From FEN-1219 sp964503125 (GTDB lineage: Bacteria; Pseudomonadota; Gammaproteobacteria; Steroidobacterales; Rariloculaceae): DNA of 64,000 nt. The position numbers and the translations under genes are program-made. The notes beneath the pieces were generated by a model. That model did not search any database, was not told where the DNA came from, and was given only the letters and a program-made list of their open reading frames with translations. How positions within the stretch are numbered: position 1 is the first letter of the stretch; each line of letters starts with the position of its first letter. The stretch is from contig CAZCZE010000041.1 in NCBI GenBank assembly GCA_964503125.1, forward strand, positions 1 to 64,000, written 5' to 3'. Below are positions 45,993-54,646 of this stretch, one piece after another.

Positions 45993-47849
45993 ATGTTCGT
46001 GCTCAGCGAGGAACACCTGCTTCGGCTCTGGCGCCTCAACCAGTTCGCGGTCCCGACCGAGCGCTGGGTGTTTTTTGGGCTGCGCGGCTGCCTGCCTGTC
46101 GACGACGACGATCAGTCGTTCGCGCGCTCGCACACGCTGCGCGTCGAAGCGGTGGACTACACGCACCCGCGCTGCACGCTCGGCCAGTGGCAGCCCGGCA
46201 AGGGCTTCGCGGTGTTTCCGGGCAGCACGGTGCCGCACCGCAAGCACGTCGAGGCGTCGCAGCCGCAAAGCGGGACGGGCACGAACCAGCTCCTGACGGG
46301 CTGCTACGCCGACTACCGCAAGGGCGTGCACAAGGAGGGAACGCAGACGGCGCACGACGCGTTCCAACAGAGCAACGAGCTGCCCGTGCAGCGCACCGCT
46401 GACGATCTCGATTTCGACGCCGACGACCGCGTCGAATTCGAAACGCCTTTCGACAACCTGCACGCGGCCTGGAGCCACGGCGTCAATCACGACAGCTACG
46501 CGAGCGCGGGCTGCCAGGTGGTCGTGGGCTTCCCGCAGTGCGCGAAGCTTGGGAATAGGCCCGCGACGGGCGCCTGGAAGGTGTTCCAGGAAAACGCGTA
46601 CGCGCTCGCGCAGGACAGCTTCTCCTACGTGCTGCTCACGGGGTTCGAAGCCGAGCGCATCGTGCACGCGACCACGACGCCCGCGCCGCGCCTGCGCTAC
46701 GGCTCGAAGGGCCCGCTCGTCACGCGCGTCCAAACCGCGCTCAAGCAGCGCGGACACTACCAAGGCGTGCTCGACGACGACTTCGGCATCGGCACGTTGC
46801 GCGCCGTGCTCGCGTTTCAAACCGCACAATTCGGTCCGCGCGGCGACGACGGCATCGTCGGTAAGCAAACCGCGGCGGCGCTCGGCATCGAATGGCCCGA
46901 CAGCGTCGCGGGCGTTGCGCTCGCAACCGCACCGCGTGCGGCGGCGGCACCGGGCGCGCCCGCTCCGGCGCCCGTGCGCCTTGACGGCGACCACGCGCTG
47001 ACACCCGACGGCGTGCGCTTCGCGAAGCGCTTTCGCAAAGGCCTATTCACGTCGGGCTCGACCTCGATCGCGCAGTTCGTGCAGTCGCATCGAGCGTCGT
47101 TCCCGGGCATCTCGCCGTCGCTGTTGCGGGTCATGGAGGCCGTCTCGGCGAACGAAGGCAAGCTCGAGGCCGTCAACACGTGGGACGACTCGTTCATGAC
47201 GTTCGGCGTGTTTCAGTGGACGGCCGGGCGCGACGGCTCGCGCGGCGAGCTCGCGGCGCTACTCGACCGGCTCGCGCGCGAGAACGGCGCCGTGTTCGCC
47301 GAGCTCTTCGGCCGCCACGGCCTCCGCGTGCAAGGCGTCACGGCCGCGCCGGGTACGACGCCCATGGGCACGCTCGTGCTCGACGGCCGGTCGCTCGACA
47401 CGGCCGAGAAAAAGGAACGGTTGCGCACACTCGAGTGGGCGTACCGGTTCTGGCTTGCGGGACACCACGAGGCCATGCGCGTCGTGCAGATCAAGCAGGC
47501 CATGGATCGGCTCGGAATTTTCTACCGCAGCGCCAAGCATCAGATCGGCGGGCGGCCCGTCGCCGACTACGTGACGTCCGAGGCCGGCGTCGCGCTGCTG
47601 CTCGACCAGCACGTGAACCGCCCCGGGCACGTGCCCAAAACGCTCGCTGCGGCCGTCGCAGAGCTGCCGAAGAAGCTCGCCGCGAAGCCGGGCGGCTGGA
47701 AGGATAAGCACGAGCGCGATCTGCTCGAGCGCTATCTCGAGCTGCGCGCGGCCACCACGATGACCGATTCGGACAAGCGGGCGCAGGTCGTGCTCGACGC
47801 CGTGTCGCGCGGCGTGATCTCGAACCGTCGCGGCTCGTTCGCGGCCTGA
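45993..47849 (+). CDS. Peptidoglycan-binding protein with a lysozyme-like C-terminus
   Basis: The 618-residue protein has no signal peptide. Residues 1-225 form an unassigned domain containing HGVNHDSYASAGCQVVVG, a SAGC motif like that of some L,D-transpeptidase-like or phage structural domains. A PG_binding_1 domain follows (RYGSKGPLVTRVQTALKQRGHY ... FGIGTLRAVLAFQ), then a Pro/Ala linker, and a C-terminal region with EAVSANEGKLEAVNTWDDSFMTFGVFQW, which has the general look of a lysozyme-type fold. Absence of a leader, and the domain mix, suggest a phage- or tail-like cargo rather than a housekeeping enzyme. The 190-bp gap upstream separates it from the divergent patatin gene. Confidence 0.65.
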   Translation: MFVLSEEHLLRLWRLNQFAVPTERWVFFGLRGCLPVDDDDQSFARSHTLRVEAVDYTHPRCTLGQWQPGKGFAVFPGSTVPHRKHVEASQPQSGTGTNQLLTGCYADYRKGVHKEGTQTAHDAFQQSNELPVQRTADDLDFDADDRVEFETPFDNLHAAWSHGVNHDSYASAGCQVVVGFPQCAKLGNRPATGAWKVFQENAYALAQDSFSYVLLTGFEAERIVHATTTPAPRLRYGSKGPLVTRVQTALKQRGHYQGVLDDDFGIGTLRAVLAFQTAQFGPRGDDGIVGKQTAAALGIEWPDSVAGVALATAPRAAAAPGAPAPAPVRLDGDHALTPDGVRFAKRFRKGLFTSGSTSIAQFVQSHRASFPGISPSLLRVMEAVSANEGKLEAVNTWDDSFMTFGVFQWTAGRDGSRGELAALLDRLARENGAVFAELFGRHGLRVQGVTAAPGTTPMGTLVLDGRSLDTAEKKERLRTLEWAYRFWLAGHHEAMRVVQIKQAMDRLGIFYRSAKHQIGGRPVADYVTSEAGVALLLDQHVNRPGHVPKTLAAAVAELPKKLAAKPGGWKDKHERDLLERYLELRAATTMTDSDKRAQVVLDAVSRGVISNRRGSFAA

Positions 47850-47923
47850 GCCGCGCCAATCCGGGCCGCGTGCTCGGATACAGGCCGTCCCGTACACTGG
47901 TTGCCTCTGCAACGGAGGGGGCC

Positions 47924-49882
47924 ATGTATCACCGAAAACAGCAAGCCATCGGGCTGACTGCACTGCTCTCGCTGGTCCCGCTGTCGACCGCGCTCGGCCA
48001 GGCCAGGCCCTACACCACCTGGCAAACCTACGGCGGCGGCGGTCACGCGTCGCAGTACTCGGCGCTGAACCAGATCAACAAATCGAACGTCACGGAGCTT
48101 ACGGTCGCGTGGAGCTTCCCGGTCGGCGAGCGCAGCTTCGTGTTCAACCCCATCGTCGTCGACGGCGTCATGTACGTGCTCGCGCGCGACAACGAGCTCG
48201 TGGCGCTCGACGCGGCGACGGGCAAAGAGCTATGGGCACGGGCGCACGAAGGCGGCGTCTCGGGACGCGGCATCAACTACTGGCAGAGCCGCGACGGCAG
48301 CGATCGCCGGCTCGTCTACTTGAACGCGGGCTTCCTCACGGTGCGGAACGCGCGCACCGGCGAGCCTATCCTAAGCTTCGGCAACGACGGCCGCGTCGAC
48401 CTGCGCGAGGCCCTGGCTTTGAGCGGCTGGGACATCACGAACGTGCGGCCGCTCGGCAACAGCAACCCGGGGCGCGTCATCGGCGACCTCATGATCGTGA
48501 CGTTGCCGGCGCAAGGCGCGGGCTACGCTTCGACGCCGGGCAACGTGCAGGCCTACGACGTCGTGACGGGCAAGCACGTGTGGACGTTCCACGCCATCCC
48601 GCACCCCGGCGAGCTCGGCTACGACACGTGGCCGAAGGACGCCTACAAGACGGCGGGCGGTGTGCACAACTGGAGCGAGCTCACGGTCGACGAGGCGAAC
48701 GGCATCGTGTTCATTCCGTTCGGCACTGCCCGCTACGACTTCTTCGGCGGCGATCGGCCCGGCAACAACCTCTACGCGAACTCGCTCGTGGCGCTCGATG
48801 CGCGCACGGGCAAGCGGCTGTGGCACCACCAGCTCGTCCATCACGATCTGTGGGACTACGACTTGCCGCAAGCGCCGAAGCTGCTCACGATTCGCCAGAA
48901 CGGCGAAGCGCGCGAGGTCGTCGCGCAGGCGACGAAGCACGGCTTCCTGTTCGTGTTCGACCGCAAGTCCGGCGAGCCGATTTGGCCGATCGAGGAACGG
49001 CCCGTGCCGCAGTCCGACGTGCCCGGCGAGCACACGTCGCCGACGCAGCCGTTCCCGACGAAGCCGCCGCCGTTCGCGACGCTGTCGTTCACGGAGCGCG
49101 ACATCAATCCGCACTTACCCGCGGCCGAGCAGGAAATCCTGCGGCAGAAGCTGCGCACGTCGCGCAACGAGGGGTTGTTCACGCCACCGAGCTTCCAAGG
49201 CTCGATCGGCATGCCGGGCCACAACGGCGGCGCGAACTGGGCCGGCTCGGCCGTCGACCCCGTCAACGGCGAGCTCTATATCGTCTCGAAGAACCTGCCC
49301 GTGATGCTGCGCCTGGAGCTCACGAACGAGGAGCCGTCGGCGCGCACGGTGCAAGGCCCCGTCGTCTCGCGCGAGGAAGCCGCAGCGGCGCGCGCCGCCG
49401 CGCAGGCCGCCGCGGCGCAGGGCCCCGTGCGTTACCAGGCGCCGTACGACTTCATGCTGAGCCCGACCACGGGCATGGGCGCGATGGGCCCGCCGTGGTC
49501 GCACCTCACGGCCTACGACTTGAACTTGGGCGAGATCAAATGGCGCGTGCCGAACGGCGGCACGGCCGGCATCGGCGCCGACGTCGGCGCGCACTTCCCG
49601 CGCGGCGCACCGCTCGTGACGGCCGGCGGTCTCTTGTTCGTGGCCACCGCGCAAGACCGCCAGCTACGCGCCTACGACCGCGACAGCGGCGAGGTGCTGT
49701 GGTCGTACACGCTGCCCGGCGGCTCCGAAGGCATTCCCGCGACGTACGAGCTCCGCGGCCGGCAGTATCTCGCCGTGCCCGTCGCTGCGGGCGCTGGCCT
49801 GTTCGCGCCGCGCTTGAGTCCGCCGCTGAGCTTGCCGCCCATGACGCGAGCCTACGTCGTGTTCGCGCTGCCGCGCGGCTGA
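47924..49882 (+). CDS. Secreted PQQ-dependent quinoprotein dehydrogenase
   Basis: The 652-residue protein has a signal peptide (residues 1-28, ending TALGQA) and a beta-propeller with the W-motif spacing of quinoprotein glucose/alcohol dehydrogenases: YGGGGHASQYSALNQINKSNVTELTVAWSFPVG, LVALDARTGKRLWHHQLVHHDLWDYDLPQAPKL and HGFLFVFDRKSGEPIWPIEERPVP. The C-terminal half continues as FAVPVAAGAGLFAPR-like blades. PQQ is the likely cofactor and electrons would go to the respiratory chain; the substrate is unknown. ATG 47924 has GGAGGG seven bases upstream; the frame extends to 47870 without a better site. Confidence 0.92.
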   Translation: MYHRKQQAIGLTALLSLVPLSTALGQARPYTTWQTYGGGGHASQYSALNQINKSNVTELTVAWSFPVGERSFVFNPIVVDGVMYVLARDNELVALDAATGKELWARAHEGGVSGRGINYWQSRDGSDRRLVYLNAGFLTVRNARTGEPILSFGNDGRVDLREALALSGWDITNVRPLGNSNPGRVIGDLMIVTLPAQGAGYASTPGNVQAYDVVTGKHVWTFHAIPHPGELGYDTWPKDAYKTAGGVHNWSELTVDEANGIVFIPFGTARYDFFGGDRPGNNLYANSLVALDARTGKRLWHHQLVHHDLWDYDLPQAPKLLTIRQNGEAREVVAQATKHGFLFVFDRKSGEPIWPIEERPVPQSDVPGEHTSPTQPFPTKPPPFATLSFTERDINPHLPAAEQEILRQKLRTSRNEGLFTPPSFQGSIGMPGHNGGANWAGSAVDPVNGELYIVSKNLPVMLRLELTNEEPSARTVQGPVVSREEAAAARAAAQAAAAQGPVRYQAPYDFMLSPTTGMGAMGPPWSHLTAYDLNLGEIKWRVPNGGTAGIGADVGAHFPRGAPLVTAGGLLFVATAQDRQLRAYDRDSGEVLWSYTLPGGSEGIPATYELRGRQYLAVPVAAGAGLFAPRLSPPLSLPPMTRAYVVFALPRG

Positions 49883-49898
49883 GCGCGCGGCAACAGCG

Positions 49899-50825
49899 TC
49901 ACGCGAGGCTGTCGAAGAACTCCTCCTGACGCCGCCGCAGGGCGGCGTCGGGCAGGCGCCCGAAGGCCGCGCCGAAGTTGTCGTTGACGTGCGCGACCTG
50001 GCGCGTGCCGGGAATCGCGCAGGTCACGCCCGGGTGGGACACGAGGTACTTCAGGAAGAACTGGCCCCAGCTCGTGCAGTCGAACTCGGCCGCAAAATCC
50101 GGCAGCTCGCGGCCTTCGACGACGTCGAAGATCGAGTTGCGCCCGCCGCCGAACGGCACATTGATCATGACCGCGATGCCGCGGTCGATGGCGGTCGGCA
50201 GCAAGCGCTCGGCGGCGAGCCGATCGCCGAGCGAGTAGTTGAACTGCACGATCTCGACGTCGTTGTCGCGCATGAAGCGCTCCATCTGGTCGAACTGATT
50301 GGGCGTCGAGATCGACGCGCCAATGTAGCGGAACTTATCCTGCTGCTGCCACTCGCGCAGCAGCGGTAGCTCCGTCTCGGCGTTGACGAGGTTGTGGACG
50401 AGCATCGCGTCGAGCTTGTCGGTCTTGAAGCGGTCGAGCGCGCTCTGGAAACCCTGCGCGCCGCGCACTTGGCCGCGGATGTCGGTCTTGCTCACGAGGA
50501 ACAGCCGGTCGCGAATACCTAAGCCTTGCGCGAGGTCGCCGATGACGGCTTCGGAAGTGCCGTAGACCATCGCCGAGTCCATGACCTTGCCGCCGAGCTC
50601 GACGAATCGCGCCATCGTGGCGCGCAGCGGCGCGCGCTCTTCCTCGCTCGTGCCGACGCCGTAGCGGTTCGTGCCGATGCCGATCGGCGGAATGAGCTCG
50701 CCGCTCGCCGGAATGGGTTTCTGAATGAGCTCGCCGGACTGCGCGAACGCGGCGCCCGGGCCGAACGCGGCCGCGGCCGAAAGCACTGCGCCAGCCTCGA
50801 GGGCCTGTCGTCTCGTCATCGTCAT
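49899..50825 (-). CDS. Tat-exported aldo-keto reductase with a complete catalytic tetrad
   Basis: The 308-residue protein has a twin-arginine leader (MTMTRRQALEAGAVLSAAAAFG) and a normal aldo-keto reductase barrel. All four catalytic residues are present: D83 and Y88 (MDSAMVYG), K113 (LFLVSKTDIR) and H144 (DAMLVHNLV). It should reduce aldehydes or ketones with NADPH, although export to the periplasm, which lacks NADPH, is odd. Its paralogue at 40933 has lost three of the four residues. The gene converges on the quinoprotein dehydrogenase with 16 bases between the stops. Confidence 0.9.
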   Translation of the reverse strand: MTMTRRQALEAGAVLSAAAAFGPGAAFAQSGELIQKPIPASGELIPPIGIGTNRYGVGTSEEERAPLRATMARFVELGGKVMDSAMVYGTSEAVIGDLAQGLGIRDRLFLVSKTDIRGQVRGAQGFQSALDRFKTDKLDAMLVHNLVNAETELPLLREWQQQDKFRYIGASISTPNQFDQMERFMRDNDVEIVQFNYSLGDRLAAERLLPTAIDRGIAVMINVPFGGGRNSIFDVVEGRELPDFAAEFDCTSWGQFFLKYLVSHPGVTCAIPGTRQVAHVNDNFGAAFGRLPDAALRRRQEEFFDSLA

Positions 50826-51096
50826 CGTCGGAATTTCCCCGTTTGAGTGAGAGCTCGAGGCAGCCTACGGGGCGCCGGGACGACGTGGCAACCGCGGTAT
50901 CTCAAGATTCGCCGAGCGATGTTTTCACCAAGATTTATCGAACTGCGCCACGGCTTGACGAAACGCCCCAGAGCCGCGCGGCGCCGGCCGTGCCTACGGC
51001 GCAGCAATTTCGCCCCTTACGGGCGGGGCGGCAATCTGGCACGGTAGCTGCATTGACTTCGGCCGTTCGATCCACTGGGGAGGGGACAGCGAAGAC

Positions 51097-51429
51097 ATGA
51101 ACACCGTAGCCACGAGCGTCGAGGCGGACCGCACCTTCACGCTTGCCTCGTACGTGCTGCACCTCATCGGCGCCGTCGCCGGCATCACGAGCATCATCGG
51201 TCTGATCCTGAACTATTTGAAGCGCGGCACCTCGGGCGAAGTGCTCGACAGCCACCACAGCTGGATGATCCGCTCGTTCTGGTGGGCGATCCTCTGGGGC
51301 GTCATCGGCCTCATCACGATCTTCATCGTGATCGGCTGGTTCATCCTGCTCATCGTGTGGATCTGGTACATCTACCGCCACGTGCGCGGCCTCATCGCTT
51401 TGGCGAATGGCGAGCCGATGCCGCTCTGA
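51097..51429 (+). CDS. DUF4870-family small membrane protein
   Basis: The 110-residue protein has three membrane helices: FTLASYVLHLIGAVAGITSIIGLILNYL, SFWWAILWGVIGLITIFIVIGWF and LLIVWIWYIYRHVRGLIAL. The layout and the RSFWWAILW and IYRHVRGLIALANG phrases match DUF4870, a widespread family of unknown function. ATG 51097 follows a GGGGAGGGGACAG purine run. It is monocistronic between a divergent reductase gene and the SnoaL-like gene. Confidence 0.85.
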   Translation: MNTVATSVEADRTFTLASYVLHLIGAVAGITSIIGLILNYLKRGTSGEVLDSHHSWMIRSFWWAILWGVIGLITIFIVIGWFILLIVWIWYIYRHVRGLIALANGEPMPL

Positions 51430-51492
51430 CACGCCGCGGCGTATAGTTCTCGTCGGCGGATGACCCACTCTGCAAACGGGGGATTGGCACGC

Positions 51493-52083
51493 ATGACGAG
51501 AATTCGAACGGCTTGGCGCATAGCGCTTTGCGTCGCACCGGCGACGTGGACGACGGCGGTATTGGCGGACGACGCGAATTACGCGGCCGACCGCGCACAG
51601 ATCGAGGACTTGCAGGCGCGTTATTTGTTCGCGCTCGACTTCCGCGACGCGGAAGCCTACGCCGCGACCTTCGCCGAGGACGGCGTGCTCGATTACGGCG
51701 CCGGCAAGATCGTCGGCCGCAAAGCGATCGCCGAGATGGTCGCGGCCTTAAGCGCCGGCGCAGAACGCCAACGCACGGCCGACACGTCGGGCCTGCGCCC
51801 GGCCGCGGGCCGTCACAACATCTCGAACATCGTGGTCGAGATCGACGGCAACCGCGCCCGCGGCACGGCCTATTGGTTCCACATGGGCAATGCGAACGCC
51901 GAGCGCGCCGCACAGCTCAACTCGTTCGGCCACTACGAGGACGAGCTCGTGAAGGTCGACGGGCGGTGGCTGTTCAGCCTGCGCAAGATCTACAACGAGC
52001 AAGTGGCCGAGTGGGTCGCGGGCTTCGAGAACCCCGTCGAGCACCCCGGCGAAGGCCCGAAGCTCCGCGCGCCGCGGCAGTAG
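51493..52083 (+). CDS. Secreted SnoaL/NTF2-like protein
   Basis: The 196-residue protein has a signal peptide (residues 1-25, ending AVLA) and one NTF2/SnoaL-like domain: DRAQIEDLQARYLFALDFRDAEAYAATFAEDGVLDYGAGKIVGRKAI, followed by HNISNIVVEIDGNRARGTAYWFHMG and the closing VDGRWLFSLRKIYNE. Such domains bind small hydrophobic ligands or act as dehydratases; no catalytic Asp-His pair is apparent. Function is unknown. ATG 51493 is chosen because the leader starts there; 52084-52341 downstream is gene-free. Confidence 0.8.
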   Translation: MTRIRTAWRIALCVAPATWTTAVLADDANYAADRAQIEDLQARYLFALDFRDAEAYAATFAEDGVLDYGAGKIVGRKAIAEMVAALSAGAERQRTADTSGLRPAAGRHNISNIVVEIDGNRARGTAYWFHMGNANAERAAQLNSFGHYEDELVKVDGRWLFSLRKIYNEQVAEWVAGFENPVEHPGEGPKLRAPRQ

Positions 52084-52341
52084 TCGCGGGGTTTTTTGGC
52101 GCCGCGTGCCGCGGCGCTGGCGGGCGCGGGTCCCGCTTCGCTGCCGCTCACAGCGGTGTTAGCCGCGCCGAGCGTTGGCCCGTTCCGCGCTCCCCATCTC
52201 GCGAGAGGGGTATACGAACAGACCCGCTCGCGCGGGGTCGGCGGTTGGGGCGCGGGGTTCGGCGTTCGGCCGGCGGCTCGCACAGCGCGACCCTGCCGGG
52301 CCGCCGAGGGCAGCGGCCCGGCAATGGCTAAGCGAGAAGAC

Positions 52342-52938
52342 TTAGCGGCCGGTCGGGCACGGCATCGGCGAGGGCGGCGGAGCCACCGTTGCCGGGTCCC
52401 AGTGCTCGTCGGCTTTGCCGTCGACGAAGCGCCAGGTGTCGAACCACGTCGTCGAGTAGCACTGGCCGGGCCTGCGCGGGTCCGCGTAGTTGCGCGGCCA
52501 GATCACGGTCACGAGGTCGTCCTCCGCGGTCACGGCGACGATTTCCGTCGTGAGCCGATCGCACTGAGCCGTGCGCTGTACTTGCATCACTTGCGTGAAG
52601 AAGAACACCACGCCTTCGCGGCCGGAATTGGCGTTGGGGTTGTGCTGGATGTAGCGGTCCGTGAGCCACTCGGCGGAGCGATCCCATTGGCCACACTGCA
52701 AGAGCTCGCGCATGATGCGCAGCGTCGCTTGCTTGTTGCGGTGCAATACCGGATCCGTATCGCTGAACAGCGACTCGGGATCCGCGACACCGACGACAGG
52801 CGCGCTTATGGGCACGGGTGCTGCACCGGCGGCCGGTGCTGCCGGTGCTGCCGGCGTCGTCGGTGCGCTGTCGCAGGCCGCGAGCAGGACCGCGCTCGAC
52901 AGTACCGCCAAGCCCAACACGCTCATTCTTGCTTTCAT
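52342..52938 (-). CDS. NTF2-like lipoprotein
   Basis: The 198-residue protein has a lipobox (LLAAC, C22) after a short hydrophobic leader, a low-complexity proline/alanine linker, and a SnoaL/NTF2-like domain: LRIMRELLQCGQWDRSAEWLTDRYIQHNPNANSGREGVVFFF, then IVAVTAEDDLVTVIWPRNY and WFDTWRFVDGKADEHWD. The IQHNP and WDxxRF...KxxEHWD phrases are typical of predicted ester-cyclase-like SnoaL proteins. It is anchored on the periplasmic side. It is preceded by an in-frame GGGGAG site before ATG 52938. Confidence 0.85.
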   Translation of the reverse strand: MKARMSVLGLAVLSSAVLLAACDSAPTTPAAPAAPAAGAAPVPISAPVVGVADPESLFSDTDPVLHRNKQATLRIMRELLQCGQWDRSAEWLTDRYIQHNPNANSGREGVVFFFTQVMQVQRTAQCDRLTTEIVAVTAEDDLVTVIWPRNYADPRRPGQCYSTTWFDTWRFVDGKADEHWDPATVAPPPSPMPCPTGR

Positions 52939-53026
52939 GGGGGAGCCCCTCAGTTGTTTTCGTCGGAGGAATGATCGGCGGTTACTGACTCGCGAGTCAA
53001 TAATCGTCTACGCCTTGGGGCCGCCC

Positions 53027-53563
53027 CTACTCGAAGTCGAACTGCACGTCGTCGGGGATCGTGAAGTCGTAGCCCTTCGTGAAGCCGATCCAGCGGCCGA
53101 GGAAGATCACGCCGATCCAGAAAACGATCGACAGCGCGGCGGCTGCGCGCGCGGCCGGCGGCGGCAACACGCCTTGGTCCCATTTCGCGACGGACTTCGC
53201 CGTCACGTACTCGAATACGAGCATGTTGATGCCGGCCAGCACGATCACGCCCATCTTGAGCCAGAACGCCGTGTTGCGGTAATACGTGACCGCGTTGACC
53301 ATGAGCAGCAGCACGCCGGTGATCACCGCAACGCCGAACGTAATCCACGTCCATTGCAGGAGCTCGTGGTGCAACTTGCCGAACGAGCGCTGCACGTTGG
53401 GGTAGCCGAGCAACCGCAGATCGACGAGCGCGATGGTGCCGAACACGGTCGCGATGGCCATCACGTGAACGGCTTCGACGATGGGCATGGCCTTGAGCGA
53501 CGTCCGTAAGTACTCGCTCAGGGCGGAGTTCTGCATGAGCTCGAAGACGGCGCTGAGATCCAC
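53027..53563 (-). CDS. DUF6644-family membrane protein, copy 1
   Basis: The 178-residue protein has four or five membrane helices (IVEAVHVMAIATVFGTIALVDLRLLG, TWITFGVAVITGVLLLMVNAVTYY, FWLKMGVIVLAGINMLVFEYV, SIVFWIGVIFLGRWIGF). The layout matches DUF6644, a family with no known activity. The FWLKMGVIVLAGINMLVF and GVIFLGRWIGF segments match those of the next gene, so the two are duplicated. It is the last gene of the minus-strand cluster 56068-53027. Confidence 0.8.
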   Translation of the reverse strand: MDLSAVFELMQNSALSEYLRTSLKAMPIVEAVHVMAIATVFGTIALVDLRLLGYPNVQRSFGKLHHELLQWTWITFGVAVITGVLLLMVNAVTYYRNTAFWLKMGVIVLAGINMLVFEYVTAKSVAKWDQGVLPPPAARAAAALSIVFWIGVIFLGRWIGFTKGYDFTIPDDVQFDFE

Positions 53564-53589
53564 GGAGCTCCCTTATTCGTCTCGTGCGT

Positions 53590-54096
53590 TCAACCGAGGT
53601 GCCACGAGCCCCAGACCTCGACGTCGTACGCGATCGCGCGGCCCAGAAAGATGATGAACAGCCACATCGCGACCGTGGCCACGGCCACTGCGCGCGCTCG
53701 GCCCGAGTACACGTCGCCGCCGGCTGCGGCCGCGGCGCGCACGGTGCGGCCGAAGATCACCGCGCTCACGACGCCGACGACGATCAATACCATCTTGATC
53801 CAGAACGACAGCGCGTGCGCCTCGCGCGCGGGCTCGCCGAGGCTGAGCACGAGCCCGGTGACGAACATCACACAGAGCGCGGCCCAGAACCACGGCGCAA
53901 ACCGCCCGTAGATCTCGGCGAGCGGCTCGTCGGCGCGCATGCGGCCGAGCACGCGCAGCGCGATCACGAGCACGATCGTGAACACCACGCCGATCATGAG
54001 AATGTGGATCGACTGAAGCAGCGGCGTGAGCCACAGCCTCGACTGGATCGCGACGCTCAGAGGAGTGGTGCCGAGCCACTCCGCGAATTCGAACAC
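53590..54096 (-). CDS. DUF6644-family membrane protein, copy 2
   Basis: The 168-residue protein has four to five membrane helices: LLQSIHILMIGVVFTIVLVIALRVLG, WFWAALCVMFVTGLVLSLGEP, FWIKMVLIVVGVVSAVIFGRTV and the C-terminal TVAMWLFIIFLGRAIAYDVEVWG. It resembles its downstream neighbour and DUF6644. It starts 15 bases after the DUF6152 stop and ends 26 bases before the next start, so all belong to one transcript. The basic and histidine residues in the helices could hold a heme, but no pair is clearly conserved. Confidence 0.8.
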   Translation of the reverse strand: MFEFAEWLGTTPLSVAIQSRLWLTPLLQSIHILMIGVVFTIVLVIALRVLGRMRADEPLAEIYGRFAPWFWAALCVMFVTGLVLSLGEPAREAHALSFWIKMVLIVVGVVSAVIFGRTVRAAAAAGGDVYSGRARAVAVATVAMWLFIIFLGRAIAYDVEVWGSWHLG

Positions 54097-54111
54097 GCCC
54101 GGCCGTTCCGC

Positions 54112-54594
54112 TCAGTTCTGAGTGAGACGCGGCACTCCGTCGTCGCCGCCGATCTGGATGCGACCCTCGACCGAGTCACAGTGCTTGCCGGCTGCCGGCG
54201 GCGTCTTGGCCGGGCACTTGAACAACGCGCCTTCGCGCGCGCCCGCGGGGTCACCGCTACGCAGCGGGTGCAGCGAGACCGTGAAGATCGTCCCGGCCGG
54301 GAACGCGCTCACCGAGATGCCGCCCTGCGCCGACGCGGCCGAGCCGGCCATCTCGACGGCCCAGACGATGGGCTTGCCGTCGGCTCCACGTTCGACGTTC
54401 TTGCGCTCCTCGTTCATGGGCGCGAAGAAGATCTGCAGGTGGTTGGCGTCGGGATTGACGCGCGTGACCACGCCCGTGAAGGTCTTGGTCACGCTCGCAT
54501 CGAAAATCGAAAACGAGTGGTGCGCGTAGACGGGCACGGCGATCGCGGCCGTGAACGTGGCGGCCAAAAGGCCGACGGTGCGCTTGTTGTTCAT
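54112..54594 (-). CDS. DUF6152-family secreted protein
   Basis: The 160-residue protein has a signal peptide (MNNKRTVGLLAATFTAAIAVPVYA) and begins the mature part with HHSFSIFDASVTKTFTGVVTRVNPDANHLQIFF, which is the typical opening of DUF6152: paired histidines then a beta strand set. The pair could bind a metal. ATG 54594 is chosen since the frame's upstream part lies antisense to paralogue 3. It is 52 bases after the paralogue 3 stop and leads into the DUF6644 genes, suggesting a joint function. Confidence 0.88.
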   Translation of the reverse strand: MNNKRTVGLLAATFTAAIAVPVYAHHSFSIFDASVTKTFTGVVTRVNPDANHLQIFFAPMNEERKNVERGADGKPIVWAVEMAGSAASAQGGISVSAFPAGTIFTVSLHPLRSGDPAGAREGALFKCPAKTPPAAGKHCDSVEGRIQIGGDDGVPRLTQN

Positions 54595-54646
54595 AATCTC
54601 GAGACTCCTCTGTCTCATATTAGCCGTAAGTCTATCCGGGAATAGC

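Noticed and set aside
52084..52341. Regulatory or RNA element in the 258-bp gap between two NTF2-like genes.
   Set aside because: GC-rich sequence with short inverted pieces only; nothing exceeds background.
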